Part shown: piece by piece, positions 51,874-63,741 of the stretch | How the letters are laid out: each line of letters opens with the position of its first letter | Numbering within the stretch: the first letter of the stretch is position 1 | Assembly (NCBI RefSeq): GCF_001640365.1 | Contig: NZ_LWMI01000007.1 | Coordinates: 310,001-374,000, forward strand | Length of the DNA stretch: 64,000 nucleotides | Direction: 5' to 3' | From: Candidatus Arsenophonus triatominarum | GTDB lineage: Bacteria; Pseudomonadota; Gammaproteobacteria; Enterobacterales; Enterobacteriaceae | Program-made: the position numbers and the translations under genes | The notes under the pieces: model-generated | Seen by the model: only the letters and a program-made list of their open reading frames with translations | What the model was told of the DNA's origin: nothing | The model's database searches: none

Positions 51874-52365
51874 GTGAAAAAATTGTTGTGTGCAGCAGGT
51901 TTAGGTTTGATTTTATCTGTATCTGCCAGTGCTTATGCAGAGAAAGTTGCCGTTATTAACGTCGGTGAAGTTTTTCAGAACATAGCAACCAGTAAAGCGG
52001 TAACTAAGCAACTTGAAAAAGAGTTCAAAGGACGCGCTAATGAGTTGCAAAATATGGAAAAAGATTTACAGGCTCGGGCAGAAAAATTGCAAAAAAGCGC
52101 CGCTAAGCCTAATGAAAAAGTTCTTCAAGCGTTTGAGGCTAAGCGGAAAAATTTTCTTCAAAAAGCACAGCAATTTGAACAAGATAACCAACGTCGTCAG
52201 CAAGAAGAGCGCAATAAAATATTGCAAACGATAAAGACGGCAACTAAAGCGGTTGCAGAGAAAGAGCGTTACGACGTGGTTGTTGACGTAAATGCGGTTC
52301 TCTATCCGGAAAACAGTTCTAGCCTGAAAAATATTACCGATCTGGTTATTAAGAAGGTTAAATAA
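51874..52365 (+). CDS. skp: periplasmic chaperone Skp
   Basis: A 163-residue product (E. coli 161) with a GTG start behind AAGGAG and a cleavable signal peptide ending SASAYA. The coiled-coil tentacle region covers about residues 40-120. It holds unfolded outer-membrane proteins in transit to BamA, its upstream neighbour. Confidence 0.95.
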   Translation: MKKLLCAAGLGLILSVSASAYAEKVAVINVGEVFQNIATSKAVTKQLEKEFKGRANELQNMEKDLQARAEKLQKSAAKPNEKVLQAFEAKRKNFLQKAQQFEQDNQRRQQEERNKILQTIKTATKAVAEKERYDVVVDVNAVLYPENSSSLKNITDLVIKKVK

Positions 52366-52368
52366 TAC

Positions 52369-53397
52369 ATGGTTTCTATTCGATTAGCTGATTTAGCCCA
52401 ACAATTGGACGCGCAGCTACATGGTGATGGTAATATTACCATTACCGCTATTGCGCCTATGCATTTAGCGAAGGAAGGGCAAATTACTTTTTTATCGGAT
52501 AGCCGTTACCTAACGCAATTAGCAAAATGCAAAGCTGCTGCTGTGGTATTAAAGCATGAGGATCTACCTGAGAGTAAAATAGCCGCATTAGTGGTTAAAG
52601 ATCCTTATCTTGCCTATGCTCGATTAGCTCAAATTTGGGATACCACGCCAAAACCTGCACAAAATATCCATCCTTCAGCGGTTATTGCGGAAGATGTTAA
52701 GCTCGGCGAAGATGTTGCCATTGGCGCTAATGCCGTTATTGAGTCAGGGGCGACATTAGGTAATCAGGTTATTATTGGCGCAGGTTGCTTTATTGGTAAA
52801 AATGTCAAGATCGGTCAGTCTACGCGTTTATGGGCAAATGTTTCTGTCTATCATAATGTCGAGATAGGTGAACAGTGTCTTATCCAATCTGGAACAGTTA
52901 TTGGTTCAGATGGTTTTGGCTATGCAAATGAAAAAGGCCAATGGATAAAAATACCTCAATTAGGTACAGTTATTATTGGAAATAATGTCGAAATTGGTGC
53001 TTGTACCACCATTGACCGCGGTGCACTAGAGAAAACAATAATTGGTAATGGGGTTATCATTGATAACCAATGTCAGATTGCTCACAATGTGATTATCGGT
53101 GATCATAGTGCTATTGCGGGTGGTGTTAATATGGCCGGTAGCCTGAAAATAGGCCAATATTGTATGATTGGTGGTGCCAGCGTGATTAATGGACATATGG
53201 AAATTTGTGATAAAGTTACTATAACCGGAATGGGAATGGTAATGCGTCCAATTAGTGAGCCGGGAATATACTCTTCTGGCATCCCATTACAGCCAAATAA
53301 GGTTTGGCGAAAAACAGCAGCTTTAGTCATGAATATTAATGAAATAGCTAAGCGCATGAAGGCACTAGAACGTAAGGTATTTAGTAAAGATAACTAA
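52369..53397 (+). CDS. lpxD: UDP-3-O-(3-hydroxymyristoyl)glucosamine N-acyltransferase
   Basis: A 342-residue enzyme (E. coli 341), third step of lipid A synthesis. A uridine-binding N-terminal domain is followed by left-handed beta-helix repeats ([40 protein letters not shown]) and the catalytic His in [10 protein letters not shown]. It starts 3 bp after skp. Confidence 0.97.
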   Translation: MVSIRLADLAQQLDAQLHGDGNITITAIAPMHLAKEGQITFLSDSRYLTQLAKCKAAAVVLKHEDLPESKIAALVVKDPYLAYARLAQIWDTTPKPAQNIHPSAVIAEDVKLGEDVAIGANAVIESGATLGNQVIIGAGCFIGKNVKIGQSTRLWANVSVYHNVEIGEQCLIQSGTVIGSDGFGYANEKGQWIKIPQLGTVIIGNNVEIGACTTIDRGALEKTIIGNGVIIDNQCQIAHNVIIGDHSAIAGGVNMAGSLKIGQYCMIGGASVINGHMEICDKVTITGMGMVMRPISEPGIYSSGIPLQPNKVWRKTAALVMNINEIAKRMKALERKVFSKDN

Positions 53398-53421
53398 ATA
53401 CTGCTGTGTAGATTTGTTAAT

Positions 53422-53464
53422 TGCGGCCTGCAGATTACCTTATTGAGGGTTAAAGCAGGCCGCA
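53422..53464 (+). terminator. hairpin between lpxD and fabZ
   Basis: TGCGGCCTGC and GCAGGCCGCA form a perfect 10-bp GC-rich stem with a 23-nt loop. The following sequence is AT-rich but not a T-run. It may attenuate transcription between lpxD and fabZ. Confidence 0.55.
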
Positions 53465-53510
53465 TTATTAATATATAATTTTTTAAATTTAAACAAGAAG
53501 AGTCTTTTCT

Positions 53511-53963
53511 ATGAGTGATAAGCATACTCTGGATATAGAAGAAATTTTAGGTTTGTTACCCCATCGTTATCCTTTTTTATTAGTTGATCGTGTATTGGAT
53601 TTTGAAGAAGGTAAATTTTTACGTGCAGTAAAAAATGTCTCTTTTAATGAACCTTTTTTTCAAGGTCATTTTCCGGGTAAACCAATATTTCCGGGGGTAT
53701 TAATTCTTGAGGCAATGGCTCAGGCGGCTGGTATTTTAGCTTTCAAGAGTGTTGGAAAATTAGAGCCTGGCGAACTTTATTATTTTGCTGGCATTGACGA
53801 AGCAAGATTTAAACATCCGGTGCAACCTGGTGATCAGATGATTTTTGAGGTAACGTTTGTTAAAACTAAGCGTGGTTTGACGCGTTTTAAGGGTATTGCA
53901 AAAGTGGATGAAAAAGTTGTTTGTGAAGCGACAATGATGTGTGCTTGCAGCCAAGAAGCGTAA
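53511..53963 (+). CDS. fabZ: 3-hydroxyacyl-ACP dehydratase FabZ
   Basis: A 150-residue hot-dog-fold enzyme (E. coli 151) of fatty acid elongation. The active-site His is in [15 protein letters not shown] and the Glu in [11 protein letters not shown]. Competes with LpxA for the 3-hydroxyacyl-ACP pool; the two genes are adjacent. Confidence 0.97.
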   Translation: MSDKHTLDIEEILGLLPHRYPFLLVDRVLDFEEGKFLRAVKNVSFNEPFFQGHFPGKPIFPGVLILEAMAQAAGILAFKSVGKLEPGELYYFAGIDEARFKHPVQPGDQMIFEVTFVKTKRGLTRFKGIAKVDEKVVCEATMMCACSQEA

Positions 53964-53977
53964 AAATGAGGGCTGAT

Positions 53978-54775
53978 ATGATTAATAAAACAGCGATTAT
54001 TCATCCCTCTTCTATTATTGAAGAGGGCGCGATTATCGGTGCGAATGTCCGCATAGGCCCGTTTTGCTATATTGGTTCTCAGGTTGAAATTGGTGCAAAT
54101 ACCACACTGAAATCTCATGTGGTTGTCAATGGCAATACCAAAATTGGTTGTAATAACCAGATATTTCAGTTTGTCGCGATAGGTGAAATTAATCAGGATC
54201 TAAAATACCAAGGAGAGCCAACTCGAGTTGAGATTGGTGATCGCAATTGCATTAGGGAGAGTTGTACTATTCACCGTGGTACCCTACAAGGCGGAGGTTT
54301 AACCAAAATGGGTCATGATAATCTATTGATGGTAAATACCCATATAGCCCATGATTGTTTGCTAAGCAATTATTGTATAATTGCTAATAACGGTACGCTT
54401 GGTGGACATGTTAAACTAGATGATTATGCCATCATTGGTGGTATGAGTGCGGTGCATCAATTTTGCCAAATTGGTGCTCATGTTATGGTTGGTGGCTGCT
54501 CTGGTGTTGCCCAAGATGTTCCGCCTTATGTCATTGCGCAAGGTAATCATGCGACTCCTTATGGTGTGAATATTGAAGGTTTAAAACGCCGTGGCTTTGA
54601 TAAAGAATCACTACATGCGATTAGGAATGCGTATAAAATCCTTTACCGATGTGGTAAAACGCTAGATGAGGCCAGACAAGAGTTGGTCGTTCTAGGTGAA
54701 AATAATCAACAGATAAAAATACTGAGTGATTTTTTAGAGAATTCAGCGCAATCTAACCGCGGGATTATTCGTTAA
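53978..54775 (+). CDS. lpxA: UDP-N-acetylglucosamine acyltransferase LpxA
   Basis: A 265-residue enzyme, first step of lipid A synthesis. Start at ATG 53978 ([10 protein letters not shown]), after GAGGG; longer frames would overlap fabZ without family support. Beta-helix repeats are clear, and the catalytic His is in the INAHIAHD-type text [10 protein letters not shown]. It has the typical [11 protein letters not shown]-terminal helix motif. Confidence 0.97.
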   Translation: MINKTAIIHPSSIIEEGAIIGANVRIGPFCYIGSQVEIGANTTLKSHVVVNGNTKIGCNNQIFQFVAIGEINQDLKYQGEPTRVEIGDRNCIRESCTIHRGTLQGGGLTKMGHDNLLMVNTHIAHDCLLSNYCIIANNGTLGGHVKLDDYAIIGGMSAVHQFCQIGAHVMVGGCSGVAQDVPPYVIAQGNHATPYGVNIEGLKRRGFDKESLHAIRNAYKILYRCGKTLDEARQELVVLGENNQQIKILSDFLENSAQSNRGIIR

Positions 54776-54800
54776 CAAGCAACCTGAATAGGAGAAATCT

Positions 54801-55973
54801 TTGGCGAATAGTCATCAAGTTGCAATTCAACAACGACCTTTGACTATTGGTCTCGTTGCAGGAGAAACATCAGGCGACATACTTGGTGCAGGTCTTATTC
54901 GTGCGCTAAAACAGCAAGTCCCTAATGCGCGTTTTGTCGGTGTCGCAGGCTCATTAATGCAAGCTGAGGGCTGTGAAGCCTGGTATGAAATGGAAGAGCT
55001 TGCTGTGATGGGGATTGTTGAAGTTTTGGGTCGACTAGCGCGATTATTACAAATTCGCGCTGACCTAACTAAACGTTTCGTTAAGTTGCGGCCTGATGTA
55101 TTTGTTGGCATAGATGCGCCTGACTTTAATATTACCCTTGAGCGAAAATTAAAGCAAACAGGGGTCAAAACCATTCATTACGTCAGTCCTTCTGTTTGGG
55201 CGTGGAGACAAGATCGTGTTTTCAAGATAGGGGAGGCGACCGACCTGGTGCTTGCTTTGTTACCCTTCGAAAAAAGGTTTTATGACCGTTACAACATTCC
55301 CTGCCGTTTTATCGGCCATACGATGGCTGATATCATATCGCTACAGCCTGATAAACAGGCTGCCAGAGCACAACTAAATATAGCCCATGATGCTAAGTGT
55401 TTGGCCATTTTGCCGGGTAGCCGTCGGGCTGAAGTTGAAATGTTAAGTGCAGACTTTTTGCACGCTGCCCAAATTTTGCTAAAAGACTTTCCTCATTTGC
55501 AAATCTTAGTTCCTATCGTCAATCAACAGCGCCGGCAGCAGTTTGAAGCGATTTATCGTGAGATTTCGCCAACCTTACCACTGAAAATTTTAGATGGCCA
55601 AGCGCGGATAGCTATGATCGCAGCCGACGTAACTTTATTAGCTTCGGGAACAGCTTCATTAGAATGTATGTTAGCAAAATGTCCGATGGTAGTTGGATAT
55701 CGAATAAAATCAGTGACTTATTGGCTAGCTAAACGTTTGGTTAAAATCCCTTTTATTTCATTGCCTAATTTATTGGCGGGCGAAGAACTGGTTAAAGAAT
55801 ATATTCAGCAAGATTGTCAACCTGAACAATTAGCTGGCTCACTTAAGTCTTTACTAATCGACGAAAAAAAGGTTGAGCAGCTAAAACAAACCTTCTTGCA
55901 ACTACATGAAAGTATCCGTTGTCATACTGATCAACAAGCGGCAGAGGCTGTCTTGGAGCTAAGTATGAAATGA
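54801..55973 (+). CDS. lpxB: lipid-A-disaccharide synthase LpxB
   Basis: A 390-residue GT-B-like glycosyltransferase joining UDP-diacylglucosamine and lipid X. It has a TTG start behind AGGAGA. Family blocks are [44 protein letters not shown] and [20 protein letters not shown]. It has a short N-terminal extension compared with E. coli (382 aa). Confidence 0.96.
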   Translation: MANSHQVAIQQRPLTIGLVAGETSGDILGAGLIRALKQQVPNARFVGVAGSLMQAEGCEAWYEMEELAVMGIVEVLGRLARLLQIRADLTKRFVKLRPDVFVGIDAPDFNITLERKLKQTGVKTIHYVSPSVWAWRQDRVFKIGEATDLVLALLPFEKRFYDRYNIPCRFIGHTMADIISLQPDKQAARAQLNIAHDAKCLAILPGSRRAEVEMLSADFLHAAQILLKDFPHLQILVPIVNQQRRQQFEAIYREISPTLPLKILDGQARIAMIAADVTLLASGTASLECMLAKCPMVVGYRIKSVTYWLAKRLVKIPFISLPNLLAGEELVKEYIQQDCQPEQLAGSLKSLLIDEKKVEQLKQTFLQLHESIRCHTDQQAAEAVLELSMK

Positions 55974-56572
55974 ATAATTTTATTTATCCTAAAGCAAAAT
56001 TTATTGCGGGTGTTGATGAGGTTGGTCGAGGACCTTTAGTTGGAGCAGTAGTGACAGCCGCCGTGATTTTAGATCCCAAACAGCCAATAATAGGATTGGC
56101 AGATTCAAAAAAATTAACCGAAAAGCGGCGTAATGCACTTTATATTGAAATTCAAAACAGAACATTGTGTTGGAGCATTGGGCGTGCAGAGCCTGAAGAG
56201 ATTGATAAAATCAACATATTGCAGGCAACTTTTTTAGCCATGCGCAGGGCAGTGGCGGCACTTACCACTATGCCTGATTTTGTTTTGGTCGATGGCAATA
56301 AGAGCCCAGGCTTTGCTGTACCTTCTCAGGCGATTATTAAAGGTGATAGTTTGGTGCAGGAAATTAGTGCCGCGTCAATATTAGCGAAAGTGACCCGAGA
56401 TAGGGAAATGCGCGAGTTAGATATCCTTTATCCGGAATATGGTTTTGCTCAACATAAAGGCTACCCAACGGCATTTCATTTAGAAAAACTGGCTCAGCAT
56501 GGTGCAACACAGTTTCATCGCAAAAGTTTTGCGCCTGTTCGCCGAGTACTGAGTTGCAAAGAGTATAGCTAA
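55970..56572 (+). CDS. rnhB: ribonuclease HII
   Basis: A 200-residue RNase H2 (E. coli 198) that removes ribonucleotides from RNA-DNA hybrids. The acidic site DE is at residues 16-17 in [15 protein letters not shown], with further Asp in FVLVDGNK and KVTRDREM. Overlaps the lpxB stop (ATGA), so translation is coupled. Confidence 0.96.
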   Translation: MNNFIYPKAKFIAGVDEVGRGPLVGAVVTAAVILDPKQPIIGLADSKKLTEKRRNALYIEIQNRTLCWSIGRAEPEEIDKINILQATFLAMRRAVAALTTMPDFVLVDGNKSPGFAVPSQAIIKGDSLVQEISAASILAKVTRDREMRELDILYPEYGFAQHKGYPTAFHLEKLAQHGATQFHRKSFAPVRRVLSCKEYS

Positions 56573-56576
56573 GAAA

Positions 56577-59500
56577 ATGGCCGAACCACGTTTTATACAC
56601 TTACGCGTACATAGTGACTATTCCATTATTGATGGATTAGCAAAAATTAATCCACTCGTTAATCGAGTGGCAGAATTAGGTATGCCTGCATTGGCAATAA
56701 CCGATTTTACCAATCTTTATGGTTTAATAAAATTTTATGGTGCGGCACATTCTGCCGGAGTTAAGCCAATTATTGGTGCAGATTTTTATCTAGAAAGTGA
56801 ATTACTCGGCGATGAAGTTGCTCATTTAACTATCCTGGCTAAGGATAATAAAGGTTACCATAATCTAACCCTGCTTATTTCCGCAGCCTATCAAAAAGGC
56901 TATGGCGCGATCGGACCAACTATCAAACGAGAATGGCTAGTAACTCATAAAGAGGGACTATTATTACTCTCTGGTGGCTGCATGGGCGATGTGGGTAAAT
57001 TTCTATTACGCGGAAATCAACAACTGGTTGAACAATGTTTGGATTTTTATCAAACCCATTTCCCAGATAACTATTATCTAGAAATTGCCAGAACTGGTCG
57101 GCCTGATGAAGAGAGTTATTTACATGCTGCGGTCCAATTGGCCGCACAAAAAGGTGTGCCAGTCGTTGCTACGAATAATGTACGCTTTATTAATAGCGAT
57201 GATTTTGCTGCACATGAAATACGGGTCGCGATCCATGATGGTTTTACACTCGCTGATCCGAAAAGACCAAAAAATTATAGTCCTCAGCAATATTTACGCA
57301 GTGAACAGGAAATGGTTGAGTTATTTGCCGACATTCCTGAGGCATTGGAAAATAGTATCGAAATTGCTAAGCGCTGTAATGTAATGATGCGTTTAGGTGA
57401 ATATTTTTTGCCACAATTCCCGACCGGCGATATGGCAACGGAAGATTTCCTGATCAAATGTGCAAAAGCCGGGTTAGAAGAGCGTTTACAATTTCTTTAT
57501 CCCGACGAGAAGGAGAGAGCTGAGCGACGGGTTGAATATGATCAACGTTTAGATATCGAGTTACGAGTGATTAATCAGATGGGATTTCCTGGTTATTTTC
57601 TGATCGTAATGGAGTTTATTCAATGGTCAAAAGATAACGCTATTCCGGTAGGCCCGGGACGAGGATCAGGCGCAGGTTCATTAGTTGCTTATGCATTAAA
57701 AATTACGGACTTGGATCCGCTTCAATTTGATCTGCTATTTGAGCGTTTTCTTAATCCTGAGCGTGTTTCCATGCCTGACTTTGATGTTGATTTTTGTATG
57801 GAAAAACGCGATCAGGTCATTGAACATGTTGCGCAAATGTATGGTCGTGAAGCTGTCTCACAAATTATTACTTTTGGTACCATGGCTGCAAAAGCGGTTA
57901 TTCGAGATGTTGCTCGGGTACTGGGGCATCCGTATGGATTTGTTGATCGTATCGCCAAATTAGTTCCGCCGGATCCCGGTATGACGCTTGAAAAGGCATT
58001 CATTGTAGAGCCACAATTGCAAGAAATTTATGATGCTGATGAAGAAGTTAAAGCATTAATAGACATGGCGCGCAAACTTGAAGGTGTGACACGTAATGCA
58101 GGTAAACATGCGGGTGGAGTAGTCATTGCGCCGACAAAAATAACAGATTTTGCCCCCCTTTATTGTGATCCTGAAGGGCAAAATCCGCTTACCCAATTTG
58201 ATAAAAATGATGTTGAATACGCAGGGCTGGTAAAATTTGATTTTCTTGGTCTAAGAACTTTGACAATTATTAGTTGGGCGTCAGATATGATTAATCAACG
58301 TCGGGCAAAACAAAATTTAGCGCCCATCGATATCGCGACCATCCCTCTCGATGATCAAAAATGTTTTGAACTATTGCAACGGGCCGAAACGACAGCGGTA
58401 TTCCAACTAGAATCTCGGGGTATGAAAGACTTGATTAAGCGATTACGCCCTGATTGCTTTGAAGATATGATTGCTCTGGTTGCACTTTTTCGTCCCGGCC
58501 CATTACAGTCAGGGATGGTGGATAATTTTATTGATCGTAAGCATGGACGAGAAGCCATCTCTTATCCTGATGTTGAATGGCAGCATGAATCATTACAACC
58601 GGTTTTAGAGCCTACCTACGGTATCATTCTTTATCAAGAACAAGTTATGCAGATTGCTCAGGTGCTTGCTGGTTATACGCTAGGGGGAGCAGATATGCTC
58701 CGTCGGGCGATGGGTAAGAAAAAGCCTGAAGAAATGGCACAACAGCGCTCAGTTTTTGAGGCAGGGGCGGTTAAAAATGGTATTGACGGTGAGTTAGGCA
58801 TGAAAATCTTTGACCTGGTAGAAAAATTTGCCGGTTATGGATTTAATAAATCACATTCTGCTGCTTATGCATTAGTTTCATACCAGACCCTTTGGTTAAA
58901 AACACATTATCCGGCTGAGTTTATGGCAGCAGTTATGACAGCGGATATGGATAATACTGAGAAAGTGGTTGGTTTAGTTGATGAATGTTGGCGTATGGAG
59001 TTGAAAGTATTGCCACCGGATATCAACAGTGGATTATATCATTTTCATGTCAATGATAGCGGTGAAATTGTTTATGGCATTGGCGCCATAAAAGGTGTTG
59101 GTGAAGGTCCTATAGAAGCTATTATTGAATCACGTCAAAAAGGTGGTTATTTTAAAGAAATTTTTGATCTTTGTGCACGGGTTGATACTAAAAAGCTTAA
59201 TCGTCGCGTGATGGAAAAATTGATTATGTCCGGTGCTTTTGATCATTTAGGTCCGCACCGTGCCGCATTAATGTCTTCATTAGAATATGCCTTAAAAGCG
59301 GCAGATCAACACGCTAAAGCTGAAGCTATTGGACAAACTGATATGTTTGGCGTATTAGCTGAAGCGCCTGAGCAGGTTGAACAATCTTATGCTAGTGTAG
59401 CTAAATGGCCTGAACAGCTTATATTAGAAGGTGAACGCGAAACATTGGGTCTCTATTTAACTGGACATCCTATTACTGCTTATTTGTCTGAAATTGAACG

Positions 59501-60059
59501 TTATACTAGTGGATTAAGATTAAAGGATGTGAATCCAACGCCTCGGGGACAGATGTCAACGGTGGTTGGTTTAGCGCTGACAGCTAAAGTAGTAACCACT
59601 AAACGTGGCAACAGAATAGGTATATGTACTTTGGATGATCGCTCTGGACGCTTGGATATAATGTTATTTTCAGATGCGTTAGAAAAATATCAGCATCTAC
59701 TTGAGAAAGATAAAATATTAATTGCCACAGGTCAGGTCAGCTTTGATGATTTCAATGGTGGTAATAAAATGTCTGTTCGTGAACTGATGGATCTTAGTGA
59801 AGCTCGTGAGAAATATGCCAGAGGTATTGCTATTTCATTGACAGATAGACAAATTGATGACCAATTATTAAACCGTCTTCGTAGCACATTGGAACCTTAT
59901 CGTTCAGGAACAATACCGGTTCATCTTTATTATCAGAAGAAAGACGCTCGCGCTAAATTAAAATTAGGCGTCACTTGGCGGGTTACTCCGACCGATAATC
60001 TTTTGACTGAGCTGCGAACTCTGCTAGGTAATCAGCAGGTAGAATTAGAATTTGACTAA
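56577..60059 (+). CDS. dnaE: DNA polymerase III alpha subunit
   Basis: An 1160-residue C-family polymerase (E. coli 1160). The PHP domain starts [13 protein letters not shown]; the palm aspartates are in PDFDVDFC and the third within VKFDFLGLR. The fingers hold [14 protein letters not shown] and the tandem HhH and OB domains are at the C-terminus. It starts 5 bp after rnhB and is followed by accA. Confidence 0.98.
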   Translation: MAEPRFIHLRVHSDYSIIDGLAKINPLVNRVAELGMPALAITDFTNLYGLIKFYGAAHSAGVKPIIGADFYLESELLGDEVAHLTILAKDNKGYHNLTLLISAAYQKGYGAIGPTIKREWLVTHKEGLLLLSGGCMGDVGKFLLRGNQQLVEQCLDFYQTHFPDNYYLEIARTGRPDEESYLHAAVQLAAQKGVPVVATNNVRFINSDDFAAHEIRVAIHDGFTLADPKRPKNYSPQQYLRSEQEMVELFADIPEALENSIEIAKRCNVMMRLGEYFLPQFPTGDMATEDFLIKCAKAGLEERLQFLYPDEKERAERRVEYDQRLDIELRVINQMGFPGYFLIVMEFIQWSKDNAIPVGPGRGSGAGSLVAYALKITDLDPLQFDLLFERFLNPERVSMPDFDVDFCMEKRDQVIEHVAQMYGREAVSQIITFGTMAAKAVIRDVARVLGHPYGFVDRIAKLVPPDPGMTLEKAFIVEPQLQEIYDADEEVKALIDMARKLEGVTRNAGKHAGGVVIAPTKITDFAPLYCDPEGQNPLTQFDKNDVEYAGLVKFDFLGLRTLTIISWASDMINQRRAKQNLAPIDIATIPLDDQKCFELLQRAETTAVFQLESRGMKDLIKRLRPDCFEDMIALVALFRPGPLQSGMVDNFIDRKHGREAISYPDVEWQHESLQPVLEPTYGIILYQEQVMQIAQVLAGYTLGGADMLRRAMGKKKPEEMAQQRSVFEAGAVKNGIDGELGMKIFDLVEKFAGYGFNKSHSAAYALVSYQTLWLKTHYPAEFMAAVMTADMDNTEKVVGLVDECWRMELKVLPPDINSGLYHFHVNDSGEIVYGIGAIKGVGEGPIEAIIESRQKGGYFKEIFDLCARVDTKKLNRRVMEKLIMSGAFDHLGPHRAALMSSLEYALKAADQHAKAEAIGQTDMFGVLAEAPEQVEQSYASVAKWPEQLILEGERETLGLYLTGHPITAYLSEIERYTSGLRLKDVNPTPRGQMSTVVGLALTAKVVTTKRGNRIGICTLDDRSGRLDIMLFSDALEKYQHLLEKDKILIATGQVSFDDFNGGNKMSVRELMDLSEAREKYARGIAISLTDRQIDDQLLNRLRSTLEPYRSGTIPVHLYYQKKDARAKLKLGVTWRVTPTDNLLTELRTLLGNQQVELEFD

Positions 60060-60070
60060 ATAGGAATATT

Positions 60071-61030
60071 ATGAGCCTTAATTTTCTGGATTTTGAACAG
60101 CCGATTGCGGAGTTGGAAGCAAAAATAGATTCGTTAACGGCAGTAAATCGTCAGGATACCAAGCTAGATATTGACCTAGATGAAGAGGTCGCTAGACTTC
60201 GCGAAAAGAGTTTAGAGTTAACACGCAAAATTTTTTCTGACTTAGGTGCTTGGCAAATAGCACAACTTGCTCGTCACCCGATGCGACCTTACACTCTGGA
60301 TTATACTGGACGTATATTCACGCATTTCCAAGAGCTAGCGGGTGATCGTGCTTATGCTGATGATAAAGCCATTGTTGGTGGATTGGCTCGATTGGATGGG
60401 CGTCCAGTAATGATTATTGGTCATCAGAAAGGACGTGAAACAAAAGAAAAAATTCGGCGTAATTTTGGCATGCCAGCACCGGAAGGATACCGTAAGGCTT
60501 TACGATTAATGGAAATCGCTGAGCGTTTTAAGTTACCGATTATTACCTTTATCGATACACCAGGAGCTTATCCAGGTGTTGGAGCGGAAGAGCGCGGTCA
60601 GTCCGAAGCGATTGCCCGTAATTTACGTGAAATGTCCCGGCTCTCTGTTCCTATTATCTGTACGGTAATTGGTGAGGGCGGCTCTGGGGGGGCGTTAGCG
60701 ATTGGCGTTGGTGATAAAGTCAATATGCTGCAGTACAGTACTTATTCTGTCATTTCACCCGAGGGTTGTGCTTCTATTCTTTGGAAAAATGCGGATAAAG
60801 CCCCATTAGCTGCAGAAGCGATGGGGATCACTGCTTCACGTTTAAAATCACTTAATCTGATTGATAATATTGTTGAAGAGCCGTTGGGTGGCGCACATCG
60901 TAATTATGAACAAATTGCGCATAATCTTAAACAGCGTATTTTAAATGATTTGAGTGATATCGATTTATTTAGTCTTGAAGAGTTAAGAAACCGTCGTTAT
61001 CAACGTTTAATGGAATGTGGTTATTGCTAA
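60071..61030 (+). CDS. accA: acetyl-CoA carboxylase carboxyltransferase alpha subunit
   Basis: A 319-residue subunit (E. coli 319) that with AccD transfers CO2 from biotin to acetyl-CoA. Conserved text includes [36 protein letters not shown] and [15 protein letters not shown]. It is 12 bp after dnaE. Confidence 0.97.
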   Translation: MSLNFLDFEQPIAELEAKIDSLTAVNRQDTKLDIDLDEEVARLREKSLELTRKIFSDLGAWQIAQLARHPMRPYTLDYTGRIFTHFQELAGDRAYADDKAIVGGLARLDGRPVMIIGHQKGRETKEKIRRNFGMPAPEGYRKALRLMEIAERFKLPIITFIDTPGAYPGVGAEERGQSEAIARNLREMSRLSVPIICTVIGEGGSGGALAIGVGDKVNMLQYSTYSVISPEGCASILWKNADKAPLAAEAMGITASRLKSLNLIDNIVEEPLGGAHRNYEQIAHNLKQRILNDLSDIDLFSLEELRNRRYQRLMECGYC

Positions 61031-61050
61031 TTTTGCGTTAGCTAAGGTAT

Positions 61051-61090
61051 AAAAATGGAAATAACTATTAATGGTTATTTCCATTTTTTA
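61051..61090 (+). terminator. accA terminator
   Basis: AAAAATGGAAATAAC and GTTATTTCCATTTTT form a perfect 15-bp stem with an 8-nt loop. The T-rich descending arm acts as the termination tract. Symmetry suggests it could stop transcription in both directions. Confidence 0.9.
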
Positions 61091-61265
61091 ATGTTTAAAA
61101 TTTTTTCATTGTTGATCATCATCAGATATCATGGTTAAAAAATTTATCCCTTAATTTATTTTCTAAATTAATTTTATTTAATACAATAAATTATATTAAT
61201 ACTGGTAATATAATAAGTAGAAAATAGAGCAATAAATAATTACGAGAGAGGTAGTTAGAATAATT

Positions 61266-62633
61266 ATGAATGTTGATGAGGCTGCATTACTGAACCAAAT
61301 TATAAAAACCATCGGCTCAACACGCCGAATATTGGTAGGCTTCAGTGGTGGACTAGATTCAACAGTTTTATTACATGCCTTAGTGTCATTACGCCAAACC
61401 ACAGTGCTAAAACTTAATATCCGTGCGGTTTATATTCATCATGGACTTAATGATAAAGCTGATGATTGGGCTATCCATTGCCAGAAAGTTTGTTTCGACT
61501 GGCAGGTGGAGTTTTCTTCACAGCATGTTTATATCGACCCAACTAAAAAAGGGATAGAAGCAGCAGCGCGAGATGCACGATATAGAGCGTTTCGTGAAAT
61601 ACTATTACCTGAGGAAATTATTGTTACGGCCCAACATTTAGATGATCAAGTAGAAACTTTTTTATTAGCATTAAAACGGGGGAGTGGGCCAGCAGGTTTA
61701 TCTGCGATGCCAATGTCTATTCCGTTTGCTGATACCTATTTAATTAGACCCCTATTATCATTCAGCCGTCAGCAATTGGTTGTATATGCTGAAAAAAAAG
61801 CACTTTCTTGGATAGAAGATGATAGTAATCAAGATCAGCGCTATGATCGTAATTTTTTACGTTTAACTATAATGCCGCATTTTAACCGGCGTTGGCCACA
61901 TTTTTCACAAGCAGTGGCCAGAAGCGCCAGTTTGTGTGCAGAACAAGAAGCTTTACTCAATGAATTACTACAAGATTATTTATCTCAGCTAGTAACGGCG
62001 GAAGGAGCCTTGCAGCTTGATACTTTAGCAAGTTATTCTGAAATGAAACGTAACGCAATATTACGCCGTTGGTTGAGTTTGCACCGAATTTTGATGCCTT
62101 CACGTGTTCAATTAAAACAAATTTGGCAAGACGTGATCTGTGCGCGTCCAGATGCAGAGCCGCAATTTATGTTAGCTAACAACAATGTTATTCGGCGTTT
62201 TAAACAACAGCTTTGGTTGATGCCACAATTTAACGATCTCACTAAAATTTGTTTAGCGTGGCAGCTGCCTGCCGCGGTTAAATTGCCTGATAATTTAGGT
62301 ACGCTAATAGTCACAGATAAGGGAACCGGATTTCGTGCGCCGTTACCAAATGAAAAGGTTACTATTCGATTTGGATTAAAAGGAAATATTAAAATTATTG
62401 GTCGTCAGCACGCCAGACGGAGTAAAAAGCTTTGGCAGGAGTTAGGTGTTGCGCCTTGGTTAAGGAAGAGAACGCCTTTAATTTATTATAATGATGAACT
62501 TATTGCGGCCGTTGGTGTATTTATTACCCAATCAGGGCAATCTATTCAAGGTCTGTCTGAATTGAAAGTAAAATGGATAACGGATAAAAAACCCTTACTT
62601 TTCAAGTTAAGGGGTATTATTGCGCAGGTATAA
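61266..62633 (+). CDS. tilS: tRNA(Ile)-lysidine synthase TilS
   Basis: A 455-residue N-type ATP-pyrophosphatase. The PP-loop motif is SGGLDS at residues 27-32; HHGLNDKADDW and EAAARDARYRAFRE follow, with C-terminal domains to the end. It makes lysidine at C34 of tRNA-Ile(CAU), essential for AUA decoding. It is 23 residues longer than E. coli TilS (432). It converges on the rof remnant 12 bp away. ldcC and yaeR, between accA and tilS in E. coli, are absent. Confidence 0.95.
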   Translation: MNVDEAALLNQIIKTIGSTRRILVGFSGGLDSTVLLHALVSLRQTTVLKLNIRAVYIHHGLNDKADDWAIHCQKVCFDWQVEFSSQHVYIDPTKKGIEAAARDARYRAFREILLPEEIIVTAQHLDDQVETFLLALKRGSGPAGLSAMPMSIPFADTYLIRPLLSFSRQQLVVYAEKKALSWIEDDSNQDQRYDRNFLRLTIMPHFNRRWPHFSQAVARSASLCAEQEALLNELLQDYLSQLVTAEGALQLDTLASYSEMKRNAILRRWLSLHRILMPSRVQLKQIWQDVICARPDAEPQFMLANNNVIRRFKQQLWLMPQFNDLTKICLAWQLPAAVKLPDNLGTLIVTDKGTGFRAPLPNEKVTIRFGLKGNIKIIGRQHARRSKKLWQELGVAPWLRKRTPLIYYNDELIAAVGVFITQSGQSIQGLSELKVKWITDKKPLLFKLRGIIAQV

Positions 62634-62645
62634 TCAAGGTTTCTT

Positions 62646-62894
62646 TCATGAACCAGAATGAGCAATAACGATGTCGCCAATTTCAGGATGACTAAAACTA
62701 ACAATATGATCTAATCGCAGTTGTTTTTTTTCACTAGCAACATCAACAACCAGATATTCAACCTGTTTTTTTAACAGCAGATCAATTGCTTTGCCTTCAA
62801 TAATCTCTCCATTATCCAGTTTTATGGTTAACTGAAGACTATGCTGACAAGCGAGTTCTAAATAATCATAGTCATCACAGTTAATTGGTTTGTA
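62646..62894 (-). pseudogene. rof: rof (yaeO), Rho inhibitor, 5' end split off by IS630
   Basis: The minus strand encodes KPINCDDYDYLELACQHSLQ, LTIKLDNGEIIEGKAIDLLL and VSFSHPEIGDIVIAHSGS to TGA 62646, closely matching E. coli Rof (84-86 aa), an inhibitor of transcription terminator Rho. The IS630 copy entered at the TA of a Tyr codon just before KPINCDD, cutting off the first seven or so codons, which should lie beyond the window. Convergent with tilS as in E. coli. Confidence 0.88.
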
Positions 62895-62916
62895 TAGCTA
62901 GGCGACTTAATTTTGA

Positions 62917-63740
62917 TTACAGCATATGTATTAAAAACAGGTCATCGATAGTGCATCCTGTTTCCATCTTTTTACGTTTAGCTTGAGACCATTTATGTTC
63001 TATAGGATTTAAATCTGGTGAATACACAGGCAAATATTCTATCTGGTGTCCTGCGTTTATAATTGCCTGTTCAATATTCTTACCTTTGTGAAAGCTAGCG
63101 TTGTCCATAAAAATAACAGAATTTTCAGGAAGTTCTGGGAGCAATATTTTTGTGATCCAAACATAAAAAACATCACGGTTAATATTGCAATCAAATAATC
63201 CGATAGCAAAAAGGGTTGTTCCCAATAAAGCGCCAATAACATTTGTTCTTCCCTTAGCACCCCAGTTTTTCAGGCCAAAACAACGGTGACCTTTTGGGGA
63301 ATAGCCGTGAGTTCGTGGAGTGTCATGTGAAAAACCACTTTCATCAATAAAAACAACAGATTTATCTTTTTTTTCATACTGTTGTCTTTTTTGCTGATGT
63401 GCCAGCCTGTCGCTTTCGTTGGTTTTTGGATGGAATAGAGTTTTTTTTTATAGGTTAATCCCAGCTTTTTAAGGGATTGCCAAATAGTCTTTTTACAAAC
63501 ACCGAATCGCTCTGCCCGTTCCTTTTGGTAAGCATCTGGATACTGTTCCACATCTTTTGCTAAAGCATTTTTATCGAGCTTCCTCTTACGTGGCGTTGAA
63601 TTTTTTGGCTCTGGTCGTTTAAGCCAACGTACTAAAGACGCTTTTCCAATACGGAATTGTTTCGCAGTTTCTCGAATTGTTAAACCTTCGGCTTTCCTTA
63701 CAGATATTACTTTACGTCGAAAATCAATTGTATAACTCAT
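62917..63740 (-). pseudogene. IS630-family transposase, copy 4, interrupted at its start
   Basis: The HTH frame begins at ATG 63740, directly at copy 5, so its ribosome site is gone. An extra A in the KKLGLTYKKK region shifts the frame early and replaces the usual ending with ISKKDNSMKKKINLLF text to 63270. The DDE frame (to 62917) retains FMDNASFHK and NPIEHKW. Inactive or poorly expressed. Confidence 0.8.
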
Positions 63741-63741
63741 A